Below, one piece after another: positions 10,228-21,146 of a stretch of DNA of 64,000 nucleotides. Below the pieces are notes generated by a model. It was not told where the DNA came from. It ran no database searches and saw only the letters and a program-made list of their open reading frames with translations. Made by a program: the position numbers and the translations under genes. Source of the DNA: Emydura subglobosa (taxonomy: Eukaryota > Chordata > Testudines > Chelidae); contig ML679970.1 of NCBI GenBank assembly GCA_007922225.1, positions 25,412,631 to 25,476,630 on the forward strand. Direction: 5' to 3'. Every line of letters starts with the position of its first letter. Positions within the stretch are counted from its first letter, which is position 1.

Positions 10228-12162
10228 GAGCATGCTTTAAATGCAATTTAGAGTAAAATTAACCTATGATTTGAAGCTATTTTTTCGTTGTTTAATCATA
10301 TGGATAATGGATATTTACATACACCACGTTGTGAGAAAGGGGAAGGTATCGTGTTCTTTCTAACCATTTATTTTTTTGGGATGCTTAACAGGTTTACAAA
10401 TCATTCTCATATAAATATCAGAAACAAAATGATAATAATTGCAACAGTATGCTTTTGTTTGTTTGTTTAGAGACACCTTATGCAGTAATACAACCATCAG
10501 CTCTCTATTAACGGGATTACCATATTACAGAGTGAACCTTTTGACACCATCCAGGACATGTTATTTCTGGGAATTTTATTAAATTGAGTGAAACCACTGA
10601 CTCTACTCCTATTGATCCACCCCGGTGTCTTATCAAATGTTAACATTAAAAAAAATCGGACAGGTGTGCTGTGTTTTTTTCAGGTGAATGTACTCTGAGT
10701 ATTGAATAAACGATAGCCAAATATCTAAGTGTCTGTTTATCTGCTTTGCAGGATTTGTAATCGATGCATTAATTTTCCATGAGAACAGCCTTTCCCATAT
10801 TTTTGTAACAATTCTTCTAGTTTTGAACTACTTTTTTTTTTTCTTTTTCCTGTGAGTCTATCAATCCAGCAGCTACTAGAAGCTGAGGGATTAATTCTTC
10901 ATTTATTCAAATGTGACCATTTCTCCTGGGAAACCCCAGATGGATTACCAAAAGATCATTTGGTGATAAATATCCAGCAGTTTGCAATATTTGGTTACAT
11001 TTCATTCCTAGAGGAAAGAAGGGAGGTGTGAAAACTGCTCTGAGCTACTTGCCTTGTTACTAGGAAACAATGTGATTTCTATAATACTTTCCTAGAGTAG
11101 GATTGTGTATTGCCCACTTAAGTCTTTAGGCAGTATTACAATATACCAGATATGTCTGTTACTATTAGTAGTTCATCAGGTTTGCACTTATGTAGGCAAT
11201 CTGCTGTGGAATTTTCCTTGAATTTGCTCAGGAAGTGGAACTTTAATATTAGTGATTATAAAGATAAAATGGGCAGACAGAAGACATAGGAGCATGGGAA
11301 CCATCCTCTGTGCAATCCGGGTACAGTATAATTAATCTAGCTGGTCTGTTTAAACCGTTATTTCTATGCAGTCACAATACATACACAAAACAAGTCGTTA
11401 TTCTTAACCTTGTTGATTTGCATGTGCTTAGTACAGTGGATAACGTATTGTACTCTGGAAACTAAATAGAAAGCTGTTCACCCTGTCCCAATGGATGAAC
11501 ATATTATAAGAATAGTGTTTAGTGTGCCTGTCTTCTGGCCAAAACAGACCCTGCACCGCCATCCACTCCTGCCAACCCACTCCAGTTGCTTCACCCTGTA
11601 TATTTCTAGAGTAGAGAAGGAAGAATCTGACCAGAAGTCTGCTGGTAGGGGCCATGGATAGCTCAGGGAGTGTATATGTGCAAACATGTAGCTTGTGTGC
11701 TCTGATCTCATAGGCCATATGACATGCGTGTACCTACTGGTCCTATAGCAGATGGACATGAAGCACCCTTTCTATGGTTTTCTGCATAGCCAGAACAGGA
11801 GTATGTTTTCTGGTGTGTATCTTGTAGATAGCTCCAGATAGAATTGGACCCCAAGTGGTTAGCTTCCATGTCCTGGCTGAAATGTTTCCTGTCAGCATTC
11901 TTCAAAAACCTTATAACTAAAGGATCAGTTTATCTGAACTACACTAACGTAACTGAAATGGCAATGCAGGATACTAGGTGTGAGGTGCTAGTTAACAGCA
12001 CTGGTAGCTGTATGACTTGAAAACATTACTCCAAAGAATTGACTTCAGCCCATAGGACCAGATTCTTTTTAAACTGGAGGCCTGAGTCCAACATGGAAAA
12101 AATGTGTGTGCAGCTACTATGAATAAGATGTTTACAAGTGCAAATGGTATCTATATTTATTT
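10228..12162. other. No gene recognised
   Basis: A long stretch of unique AT-rich DNA with homopolymer T and A runs. The minus-strand open frames at 11,428-11,905 overlap one another in different frames, have no domain that I can name, and lack splice support. Confidence 0.55.
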
Positions 12163-12243
12163 TAGGGGACTTTCTGTGGCCTGTGTTATGCAGGAGGCAA
12201 GACTAGATGATCACAGTGGTCCCTTCTGGCCTTGGAATCAATT
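12163..12243 (+). mobile_element. CR1 LINE 3'-terminal fragment
   Basis: About 80 bp: TTTCTGTGGCCTGTGTTATG, CAGGAGGCAAGACTAGATGA, TCACAGTGGTCCCTTCTGGC, CTTGGAATC. This is the plus-strand version of the conserved CR1 3' end. Confidence 0.88.
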
Positions 12244-12644
12244 AATCTACATGGCTGTATGTGTCAATCTCTGATTGGCATGAAAAGTCATAAATGCGAG
12301 GTGCACAACTGCACACATTTCATGGCAACAGATCCTGTTGAAGATCAAGTGGGACAAGGCAAAAATGATACTAACTGCCCCGGTGTGGCTCTGACAGCAC
12401 TGGTTCAGCAGTCTCTCCAAGGACCACGGCTGTCTGTTGCATCTGGACCTAGCATCCCTGCACCTGACAGCATGGGTAGATCAGTTTTCTCCCATGACAT
12501 AACCAATCAGGTTCTTAAAAGGGCTGGAGAGACTTTACCCACAAGTTAGAGATCCTATTCCTCCCTGGGATCTGAATCTAGTCCTCTCAAGGCTCATGCC
12601 CCCCCTTCCCCCCCCCTCCCCCCCTTCGAGCCATTAACATCCTG
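12244..12644. other. No gene recognised; poly-C tract
   Basis: It contains a C-rich low-complexity run at about 12,598-12,626. The plus-strand open frame at 12,232-12,549 begins inside the CR1 tail and is not supported. Confidence 0.6.
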
Positions 12645-14045
12645 CTCTCTGCTGCTCCTACAAAAAGAGTCCTACAACAAGTGGAAACAAGCCAAATTAC
12701 AAAGGATGAATATAAACAACACAAGTATGTAGGGACAAAATTAGAAAGGACAAGGCACAGAACCAGATTAAACTAGCTAGAGACATAAAGGGTAACAAGA
12801 AAAGATTCTACAAATACATTAGAAGGAAGAGGAAGACCAAGAACAAGGCAGGCCCATTACTCCATGAGGGGGGGAAAAAACAATAACAGAAAATGTGGAA
12901 ATGGCAGAACTGCTGAATGTCTTTTTTGTTTCAGTTTTCACCAAAAAGGTTAGTAGTGATTGGGCATCTAACATAGTGAATGCCAGTGAAGACGAGGTAG
13001 AATATGAGGCTAAAATAGGGAAAGAACAAGTTTAAAAATTACTTAGACAAATTAGATGTCTTCAAGTCACCAGGACCTGATGAAATACATCCTAGAATAT
13101 ATCAAGAAGCTGACTGAGGAGGTAACTGAGCCATTAGCTATTATCTTCGAAACGTCATGGAAAATGGGAGAGATTCCAGGGGACTGGAAAAGGGCAAAGA
13201 TAGTGCCAATCTATAAAAAGGGAAATAAGGACAACCAGGGGAATTACAGATCAGATCATTCAGCTTAACTGGACAGATAATGGAGCAAATAATTAAGCAA
13301 TCAGTTTGCAAACACCCAGAAGATAATAAGGTGATAAGTAACAGTCAGCATGGATTTGTCAAGAACAAATTGTGTCAAACCAGCCTGATAGCTTTCTTTG
13401 GCCGGGTAACAAGCCTTGTGGATGGGGGGAAGTAGTAGATGTGGTATATCTTGACTTTAGTAAGACTTTTGATACTGTCCCGCATGACCTTCTCTTAAAC
13501 AAACTAGGGAAATACAACCTAGATGAAGCTATTATAAGGTGGGTGCATAACTGGTTGGAAAACCATTCCCAGAGAGTAGCTATCAGTGGTTCACGCTTAA
13601 GTGGGAAGGGCATAATGAGTGGGGTTCCTCAGCGATCAGTTCTGGGTCAAGCTCGGTTCAATATCTTCATCAATGATTTAGATAATGGCATAGAGAGTAC
13701 ACTTATAAAGTTTGCGGATGATACCAAGCTGGGAGGGGTTGCAAATGCTTTGGAGGATAGGATTAAAATTCAAAATGATCTGAACAAACTGGAGAAATGA
13801 TCTAAAGTAAATAGGATGAAATTCAATAAGGACAAATGCAAAGTACTTCACTTAGGAAGGAACAATCGGTTGCACACATACAAAATGGGAAATGACGGCC
13901 TAGGAAAGAGTATAGCAGAAAGGGATCTGGTGGGTCATAGTGGATCACAAGCTACATATAAATCAACAGTGTAACCCTGTTGCCAAAAAAGCAAACATCA
14001 TTCTGGCATGTATTAGCAGGAGTGTTGTAAACAGACAAGAAGTCA
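12645..14045 (+). mobile_element. CR1 LINE, reverse transcriptase region, decayed
   Basis: The plus strand encodes the middle and C-terminal part of a CR1 ORF2, broken by stops and frameshifts. In order it shows the pre-RT region with SPGPDEIHP near 13,068, the finger/palm segment VVYLDFSKTFDTVPHDLL at about 13,441-13,494, and SGVPQRSVLGQ near 13,618, where intact copies have SGVPQGSVLGP. The catalytic box is FADD at 13,711-13,722. The longest open piece is 13,372-13,800. The copy lacks the endonuclease domain upstream and ends abruptly near 14,045, before the usual CR1 3' tail, so it is truncated at both ends. Both aspartates of the catalytic box survive, but the altered B motif and the frameshifts make it non-functional. 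It is closely related to the minus-strand copy at 59,711-60,824. Confidence 0.93.
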
Positions 14046-14747
14046 TTCAAAATATAAGCATTTTGTTAAACCCTCTTTCTATATACTATATCCTGTAATT
14101 AATTTTTTTTCTCTTTTTTCATTATATGAGGCATCTTCATAATATCATAATAGTACTTAAAACTGAAGTCAGTGGAGATTTCATTCATGTATCTGAAGGC
14201 ATGGTCTGATCCAAGCAGTCTGGATTAATTGACTCAAAATAATGTCTGAGCTATATTTGGAATGCACAGTGCCTGAAAGCCACAAAATTTGAATTGTATT
14301 AGCCTCCTGTGCTGAGACTTTCAAGCCAGGTTTCAGTCTAACATGAATTATTCTGGTTGATTTTGAATGGGAGTTTTGACAAGCCCTAGTCTGGGTGAGC
14401 CAGTACCGCTGCAATATTTCAAGTAGGAATCTCATCCAGTATTAACAGTCGGTGTAGGTGTGTGACAGTGTTGACTCCTACAGCTCTGGCCTGTGCATTT
14501 TTGCTTTTTCTAGATCCTATTACTAGAATTGTAATCATTAATCTAATCTGTTTCCAGAATGGTCTCAAAATATGCATGACAATTGTTTGTAACAGAAATG
14601 CTACTCTGCATTTTAATGAAGAGAAGATGCTCACTTCCAAGCCTTCCTGTCACCCTTTATCCTCATTACAGTTGCCTTAACTCTGCAACAGGTTCATACT
14701 CTCCAACCTGTTTTGTTTATTTTAAACACAAATTCCTCTTTATGGAA
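14046..14747. other. No gene recognised
   Basis: Unique AT-rich DNA. Overlapping open frames on both strands between 14,181 and 14,765 are short and unsupported. Confidence 0.55.
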
Positions 14748-14763
14748 ATGCAAATATGCAAAT
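14748..14763 (+). promoter_or_regulatory. Two abutting POU octamer motifs
   Basis: ATGCAAAT at 14,748-14,755 is followed without a gap by a second perfect ATGCAAAT at 14,756-14,763. The octamer is the classic site for POU-family factors such as Oct proteins. A tandem pair could bind two of them in this otherwise unique region. Function is inferred from the motif only. Confidence 0.35.
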
Positions 14764-15175
14764 AAACTCTTTTCAGGTCATCAGTTCTTGCTAATGCTTC
14801 TGGGAAAACTCTTGTGCAGGAGTTGTTTCAAACAGCATTGCTGTTTGCTTCCCAGAGAGCTTTATTTCTTAGAACACCCTTGCTTTAGTTCATATCACAC
14901 TAATGGAAAATGAAAGCAAGCAGAGGTGTCGTTTTGTTAGTAGTAGTAAAACACATTTTCTCTCCCAGTCTCTTTTGCACAGCCCTCATTCAACCTTCCT
15001 TTAAAGCTCAGCTCCATTTAGTAGCTGCACTTATCAGACCAGCCCCCTCCCCTTTCCACATTCATTTCCATGGTAACCCTTCTAAGGCATTCTGCAGTCT
15101 GAAAACTACTTTTGCTCTTTCATCATGCAAGCTGGTATTGTCGAGGGCTCAGTGTATTCCTACAGCTTTTGAATG
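14764..15175. other. No gene recognised; possible non-coding regulatory DNA
   Basis: High-complexity unique sequence around the octamer pair, with no repeat that I recognise. The open frames at 14,910-15,176 and nearby are short and unsupported. Confidence 0.4.
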
Positions 15176-15195
15176 AATAATAATAATAATAATAA
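15176..15195. repeat. (AAT)n microsatellite
   Basis: About seven AAT units, followed shortly by a C7 run. Confidence 0.95.
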
Positions 15196-17599
15196 ACCCT
15201 CCCCCCCAGAATTCGGATAGACCGTTATTTGGGAGGGAGGCCGTAAAGCAGGAAGGAACGGGACAACCTTCAAATGACCTAGTGTCTATACATTGCGTAG
15301 TAAAGAAAAACAATCTTGCTTCATTAATTGATTAACTTGAGGGGTGGGGTTTATCAGAATTATCATTCTGTGAAGTGAATGTGGCGATTCCCTGAAACAG
15401 CTTCAAGGAAGAAAACTGGGCAGATGGCTGGCCAGGCTCTGCTGGTGAACTGCTGGTAAGCTCTCATGCTGTGATCTGTTGCAAATCTCGCTTTCTCATG
15501 GATTCTTTAATGTCTTTTCAGGTATCATTTAGAAAATGGTGTCTTAACAGATGCTAGATCTTTGAGCATTTTGTTTTGCATTTGTCTTTTATTGGTATAG
15601 AAGCAGGTGTATTTAGCAGCATTTCACAATGTATTGAACAATTTAGAATTTTGGTAGTATGCCTTTTGCTGTGATTCCTGCTTTAATGAGCTGGATTGAT
15701 TTTTATGATTGTTACAGTGCATGATTTTTAAAACTCACTTTTCTGGAAGATTCACATGTGTAAGTTACTGAGAGGTTTTTATTGTATTTCAGCAGGTTAA
15801 GGGTATTTGTTTACTATATGTGACTTAAACCGTATGTGAGATTGCAAATACTATCAAAGAACACAAATGGCTTGCAAATAATATCTGCAAAACTGAAAGA
15901 ATGAAAAGGTTATTGTAATCAATCATTTATAAAATCTGGTGAAAGCATAAACATGATCTTAATATAATCCTTGTCAGAAGTTATAAATATTACCATCTTC
16001 ATATGTGCTAAACTGATTTGACAGTTAAGATTTTTTAAAAACTCTGGCCATGTCTGTTATGTTGTTTAAATACATGAATCAGACAGTATAATAGCATTGA
16101 TTAAATGATTCTAAGGATGATGATGCATAATCAAATATATCAGTTGATATTTTGATATGTTTATAACAAACTAGCAGAATTTTGTTTTTGTTGTTTCGAT
16201 GGGGGGTGAAGATGTAGTTTTCTTTAAAATGTGGTCTGAAGTACATAATGGCTGGGAAGTCACCATGACAACATGGACCCTCTTTTGAGATTTTTCCCCC
16301 ATTTTTTTGTTTATTTTTTGTTACAGTGTCACTAAGTCATTCATTAATATATTTCCTCTTATGGACAAAGAATTAGTTATGTGCAGCAGTTATGAGTGTG
16401 ACTTAAATTACGTTCTTAAGGGTTCATTGATGGAAAGTCTATACTATATATCATTCTGTTTAGACTTAATCTATTTTCTTAAAAGAGAACACAGTTTCTT
16501 AATTCTTCTATTTATGGGGCAGTTTCTTTTTAACCTGTAGTAGCAATAGGTTTTATCATTTGAGGAGGATACTTAAATTGTGTGTGGATTTTATTTTGTA
16601 TGTCTTACTGAGGTTTTTATGGAGATTCACTAGCCAAGGTGTGCTGACTTATCAAAAGGCAAAATATCACTTAAAGACATCTTTTCAGGCCAGATCCTAC
16701 CCTGATGGGAGAAATGCCACTTCAGGGGGTAAAGGATGGGAAAAACTCCCCAGTGTTCCCTTGCAGAATTTCCTCCAAATTCATCTGTTGCCTTGTGTGG
16801 GTTCTTCCTCTGTGGAAGAAATAAGGGGACTGGCTTCCATACTCTTGCAGTCTCCCAGATCCACGTGCATCTTGGAAGATCCCCTGTAGGCATATGGCCA
16901 TCGACCTTGAGGTCTTGTATCTCTGCTCTGTTTCCTTGAAGGTCTCCTCAGGCTTCCTGTCAGCATAATTTCTGCAAGGGATAGTGATTTTATAAGATTT
17001 TACAGTAAAAACCAGGTGTGTGATGTGTATATTGTATGTACAATAGATGTATGTGTATGTACTGTATAGGAAACCTTTCCAGCTGGGAAGGGAAGGTGTA
17101 TTGATAAACTTCAAAATATCAGCATATATTTTTCTGGTTCAATGTATGTTTCTGGTGTTAGTAAAAAAACATAATATAGGGATAAACTAACTGATCCCCA
17201 AATTCTTGCAACTGTCCCCTTTGCAATAAAAAAAAGTAGATAGAAGAATCCTGCTTTTGTGATATCTTTCAAGAACAAACATATTGGCTTAACTGGAAGT
17301 CATTATGGCACCAAAGAAATTCAACTGCAAGAGCATTTATCAGACTGAAGTAAGATGATTTAAAAGGCAAGTATAGAAGAGACAGTGAGTTTCTCTCTCT
17401 GAGTTATTACCATATCTGTTTGAAATGAGAAAATGAAGACCTGAGGTTTTCCTCTTAGCAATACCAAAATACAGCTGGATTTTCTCACTGCTTTGTGTGT
17501 GGGTGTGGGTGTGGGTGTGTGAGAGTGAGAGGGGCAGGGAGGAGGAGACATCAATGTATTTTTAAAAAAAAGTATTTTCTAAATCAGGAAAGCAATACA
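15196..17599. other. No gene recognised; GGGTGT-rich tract at 17,495-17,535
   Basis: Unique AT-rich DNA. The segment 16,690-16,960 is richer in GC and has open frames on both strands, but no domain is visible. A short GT/GGGTGT-type low-complexity tract lies at about 17,495-17,535. Confidence 0.55.
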
Positions 17600-17682
17600 G
17601 GGGCCCCATCAACACTTGAGCAAAATTTCCAGTGATGTCAACAAGAGTTCTGCTTGAGTTTTGCAGGATTGGGCCCCGTTCT
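17600..17682. repeat. Hairpin MITE-like repeat
   Basis: GGGGCCCCATCAACACTTGA with GCAAAATTTCCAGTGATGTC on the left, and GAGTTCTGCTTGAGTTTTGC with AGGATTGGGCCCC on the right. The two halves are approximate inverse complements around a degenerate GACTTCAATGGGA-like centre. It is the same class as the other small palindromes in this window. Confidence 0.55.
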
Positions 17683-18240
17683 GAAATGTATCTGGACAGC
17701 TGTGGCATACCTAGCTCTACACGGCCATCTCTCTCTTCCTGTCTTATTCACTGTCATCTTCATGGTTGTGGGAACTGTTGCATCTGCTGCCCTCTCGATG
17801 GCATGGCTGGAAATCCTAAGATTTTTGGAGGCAGTCCTGAGGACCTGGAGACAGCTTGGATCTGAGCCCAAGGCCAGAAGTCTTAGCTGTAGCTCTTATG
17901 ATTGACTTACCTATAAGAATAAGGTTCTGATGGAGTTAGGTACAGGGACGTTGGTTACATTTGGGTGAATACATTCCACCTTTAGGGGGATGCTCTGTCA
18001 GGTTAAAGACATCTTAAAATTTAGTTTAAGCTACTGCTCTGAGTACCAGGAATTGAAATCCCAAAATACGGGTTTATTCCTCCTTCTAAGACCTGCTGCC
18101 GCCACTGCCTTAAAGGGCCCCAGAGATTCATCTATCCATTTTCTGGACCCATTTGCCTCCATATCTCATGCAAGTAAAACCTCCGAAGGATATACTAACA
18201 TTTGGCCGAGAGAACCCTGCTTTGGTAAGCTTCATAAGGG
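17683..18240. other. No gene recognised
   Basis: Moderately GC-rich unique DNA with several overlapping short open frames (17,632-17,905 on both strands). No domain or splice structure was recognised. Confidence 0.5.
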
Positions 18241-18386
18241 GCCAGATCTTCAGTTGGTTTAGATCAATGTAGCTTCATTAACTTCTTCCATTGCACCCTC
18301 TACTCTTCTTCCAGGTCCCTGCATGCTCATCTCTCAAGGCAATGGAGCAATGTTGATTTATGCCACATGAAGATCTGACCCCAGAT
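18241..18386. repeat. Hairpin MITE-like repeat, 'GGCCAGATC' family, with insertion
   Basis: The left end GGGGCCAGATCTTCAGTTGG and the right end CACATGAAGATCTGACCCC are inverse complements. The internal pieces TTTAGATCAATGTAGCTTC and GGAGCAATGTTGATTTATGC match each other the same way. The centre holds extra pyrimidine-rich sequence. Related copies lie at 55,908-55,998 and 56,768-56,858. Confidence 0.65.
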
Positions 18387-18534
18387 CTTTTAGGAAAGGG
18401 CTCCTCTCCTGCAGACTTCATACATGAATTTAGTTTCAATATTTCAGAGTTTATTTAAAAGAAAAACAAGGAAATGTATAAACCAAAAAATATAGGCTGG
18501 CCAAATGATTTTTAAGGAAAATGAGATTCCTGGA

Positions 18535-18835
18535 AAATAGATTCCAGGAGGAACCATTATGATCATATAGACTGACTTTCTCCACTAAACATTCAACAAT
18601 CTTGCCTAGTAATCTCTGTATCATGTCTGTAATTTGTCTAAGTTATAGCATATCTTTCAGAAAGAAAAACTTCAAGTGCTGGAGAATCCATTGTATTCCT
18701 TGGTAAACTGTCCCAATGGTTAATTACCAGTCTGGCTAAAATGTAGTCTTATTTCTAGTCTAAATTTATCTAGCTTCTGCGTCCAATCATTAGATCTTAT
18801 TTCTTTTTCTTATAGACAGGAGGAAAATTCAATTT
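18535..18835 (-). mobile_element. CR1/L3-like LINE 3'-end fragment
   Basis: It begins CAGGAGGAACCATTATGATC and ATATAGACTGACTTTCTCC, a diverged inverse complement of the CR1 3' end. It continues through A/T-rich 3' sequence (TTGGTAAACTGTCCCAATGG, TTAATTACCAGTCTGGCTAA) characteristic of old CR1/L3 copies. Confidence 0.75.
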
Positions 18836-18983
18836 TGATGCAGTTTTTAGATTTTCAGCCAGGACAAACAAACAAATATTTAATTTGGGGTGGTATCAGC
18901 CTGAATCTAAGCACTTCATTTGAACTGAATCTGAACTTTTTGTTTTAGGTCACATCAGCATTCATTTGTCTATCCGTGCTGCC

Positions 18984-19228
18984 ATGTGGGAGTTGTAGTT
19001 TGCTTGCCTCATGGCTCCATTCCCCCTGTGGACTCCCTGGCTGGTCTACATCACTTGTAATGCATTGTGGTCTCACCTCTGGCTGAACTGCTATGGTCCA
19101 TCATGGCAGTGCCATGATTGTGGTGCATCCTGCGAGATGTAGCCAACACAGGGAGCGCCATCCCTAGAGACTGGGGAATAAGGCACTCAAACTACAGCTC
19201 CCATGATTCACCATGGCAGCTTAGGTGA
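18984..19228. mobile_element. Inverted-repeat element (MITE-like)
   Basis: The left arm GCTGCCATGTGGGAGTTGTA with GTTTGCTTGCC pairs with the inverse complement of the right arm GGCACTCAAACTACAGCTCC with CATGATTCACCATGGCAGC, apart from a gap of a few bases. Between the arms, further CATGATTGTGGTGCATC-type pieces repeat the arm theme. I know 'actacaactcccatgatgca' repeats as common vertebrate interspersed sequence but cannot name this family. No clear target duplication was found. Confidence 0.65.
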
Positions 19229-19756
19229 ATACAGTTGAGCATAAAACCAAATTTCCTAACAGATATTTTTCAGAAATGTTCGTTTTGTGGCGGAGGTGTG
19301 AGGGGAGTGATATTTTGACATCTAACACCAATTCATTTTGAAAACAAATGTTGAAATAGTGGAATTTTCCAGTCAGCTCTGTTAGGTAGTAACAAGGGAT
19401 GCCACATACTCCCCTCTGCCTGGTCGCCAGCTCCACTTCCAGGACTTTTCCTACTTCTCGTTTTGAACACAACTCAGTATCAGTCCCAGCACTCCGCAGG
19501 CTGCCAAGGCTACTGTTGTGATCCATACCTTGCCTATGTGGGCTCTGTGAGAGCAGGAGTCCTCTTAATCCCTCCCCCAACTCTCTGTACAGCTAGCTGT
19601 GTTTGAGGACACACTCTAGCCCAGTTACTTTTACCATCGAATAGTCTAGTGACGATTTTATCAGCAGTGCTAGTTTAAAAAGGGATTTGTATTTGCCATT
19701 AAATGTAGCATCTCCTTTGTGTAAATCGATCATACTTTGAGGACTAAAGTTCTTCA
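19229..19756. other. No gene recognised
   Basis: Unique sequence. The minus-strand open frame of 119 codons at 19,221-19,580 overlaps the edge of the inverted-repeat element and has no recognised domain. Confidence 0.55.
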
Positions 19757-19890
19757 GATCCTGATCCTGCGAAGTGCTGAGTGTCTCCTACCACGGAGCT
19801 GAGCTCTCTCCACTCCATTTTAAATTGCTTGAGTGAAGGGGGTTCAGCACTTGGCATGAAGAGGTGTTCAGAACCTCGTAGGAATGGGCC
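19757..19890. repeat. Hairpin MITE-like repeat
   Basis: CAGATCCTGATCCTGCGAAG with TGCTGAGTGTCTCC on the left, and GGGTTCAGCACTTGGCATGA with ACCTCGTAGGAATGGGCC on the right. This is a degenerate palindrome of the 'GATCCTGCGAGGTGCTGAG' type. Confidence 0.55.
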
Positions 19891-19899
19891 TTTGAAGAG

Positions 19900-20250
19900 T
19901 TAACATGTATGAGACTGCTAGTCAGTGAATATTTAGGCCATGGAATCTTGAGACTGGAGAGAGACTGTGATCAGCACTGACAGCTCGGTGGCTTTTTTAC
20001 TTGGACAATATAGCATTTGAAAGAATCTTGCATCAACTCTCATTTTCAGTTTAGGGTTTGTTACTGTGTTCTCAAATGCAGTGGTCTTTCTGGCATGGAT
20101 TATTACATGTGCATAATGGAAATAATGCAGTCTATCAATAGCACTGCTTCATGAGTGAAACCTGAATCCTGCAATCGCATTACCAAAATGAATATCCCCC
20201 CCGGCGTGATATGTCTAATATCCAACCATTAACTTACAATAGGTGAACTA
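19900..20250. other. No gene recognised
   Basis: AT-rich unique sequence. Confidence 0.6.
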
Positions 20251-20784
20251 AGTAGGGTGGATAAGTATTCAATGATTTTAAAAAAAACAAAACCAGATTT
20301 TTTTATTTAAATCAGATTTTTTTTATTTAAAAATAAAATCATCAATACAATAGTAAATTTCTCTCTCGTTTGAAAAATAACAGTTACAATTAAATCTCAT
20401 CAGAAACATGCTAAACCTATACTTAATCTCATAAAAATGAATTAATGGATCTAGTCTGTCCAGCCTAACTACCAGCTCTTGCTTCTTGAAAGTTCTGGGG
20501 GCTTTCAGTTCCTGTTTGTTTCTGTTTCTCAGCAGACTAAAGTCACCTGTGCACAGAAAGACAGGTTGGATAGGATTGTTGTTGATCTGTGCTTATGTGG
20601 TGATGGAGCTGGGCCAAGCAATGCAGAGGAGTTAGTTAAGACACTGTCTTAAAGACCGAGAGACAAAGAATGGAGGCAGAGTGGAAAGGAACAGTGGAGT
20701 GGACTGGAAAGAAAAGGGAAGACATTATTCAGTACACACACACTTTCCTATATTCCCCCACACTTTTGCCACAGAAAAACTGTC

Positions 20785-21003
20785 ATGGCTTCTGGGCGTA
20801 AGAGAGACCCTATCTGGGAATATTTTGAAGAAATTCCTTCCCTAGGTAAAAAAGGAAAATGTGTCGAGGGTAAGCAGTGCAAGAAGGAGATGCAGGGCCT
20901 AGTTGCAAGAATGAAACCTCATAATGAAAACTGCTTATTGGGAGAAAATGATGTGGATGAAGATGTGGATAAGTCTGAAGAACTATGTGGATCAACTGGT
21001 TAG
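20785..21003 (+). pseudogene. hAT transposase N-terminal fragment (BED-type zinc finger)
   Basis: A 72-codon open frame from ATG at 20,785 to a stop at 21,001-21,003. It begins MASGRKRDPIWEYFEEIPSL, typical of the BED-finger start of hAT transposases and of host genes derived from them. Aromatic W11, Y13 and F14 come first, followed by C26, C32, H46 and C50 as potential metal ligands. Spacing between the first two cysteines is five rather than the usual two, so the finger is damaged. A conserved stretch KEMQGLVARMKPH follows. An acidic tail (NDVDEDVDKSEELCGSTG) precedes the stop. It may once have been a first coding exon joined to the fragment at 22,274-22,620. It is a relic. Confidence 0.8.
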
Positions 21004-21146
21004 TAATGTAAATAATTCACTTTGCAATGCATCATTCTTCAAGACTCTCTCTATGCCTTTTAGTATAAGTGTGATTTAACAAGGAAATTCCAAAGCTGTT
21101 TGCGATGTTGGATGTGTCATGGAAAAGAATCACACTGCTACATTTT

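Noticed and set aside
12232..12549. A 105-codon plus-strand frame
   Set aside because: It starts inside a CR1 3' end and has no domain.
13359..13613. Minus-strand 84-codon frame
   Set aside because: It is the shadow of the CR1 reverse transcriptase on the other strand.
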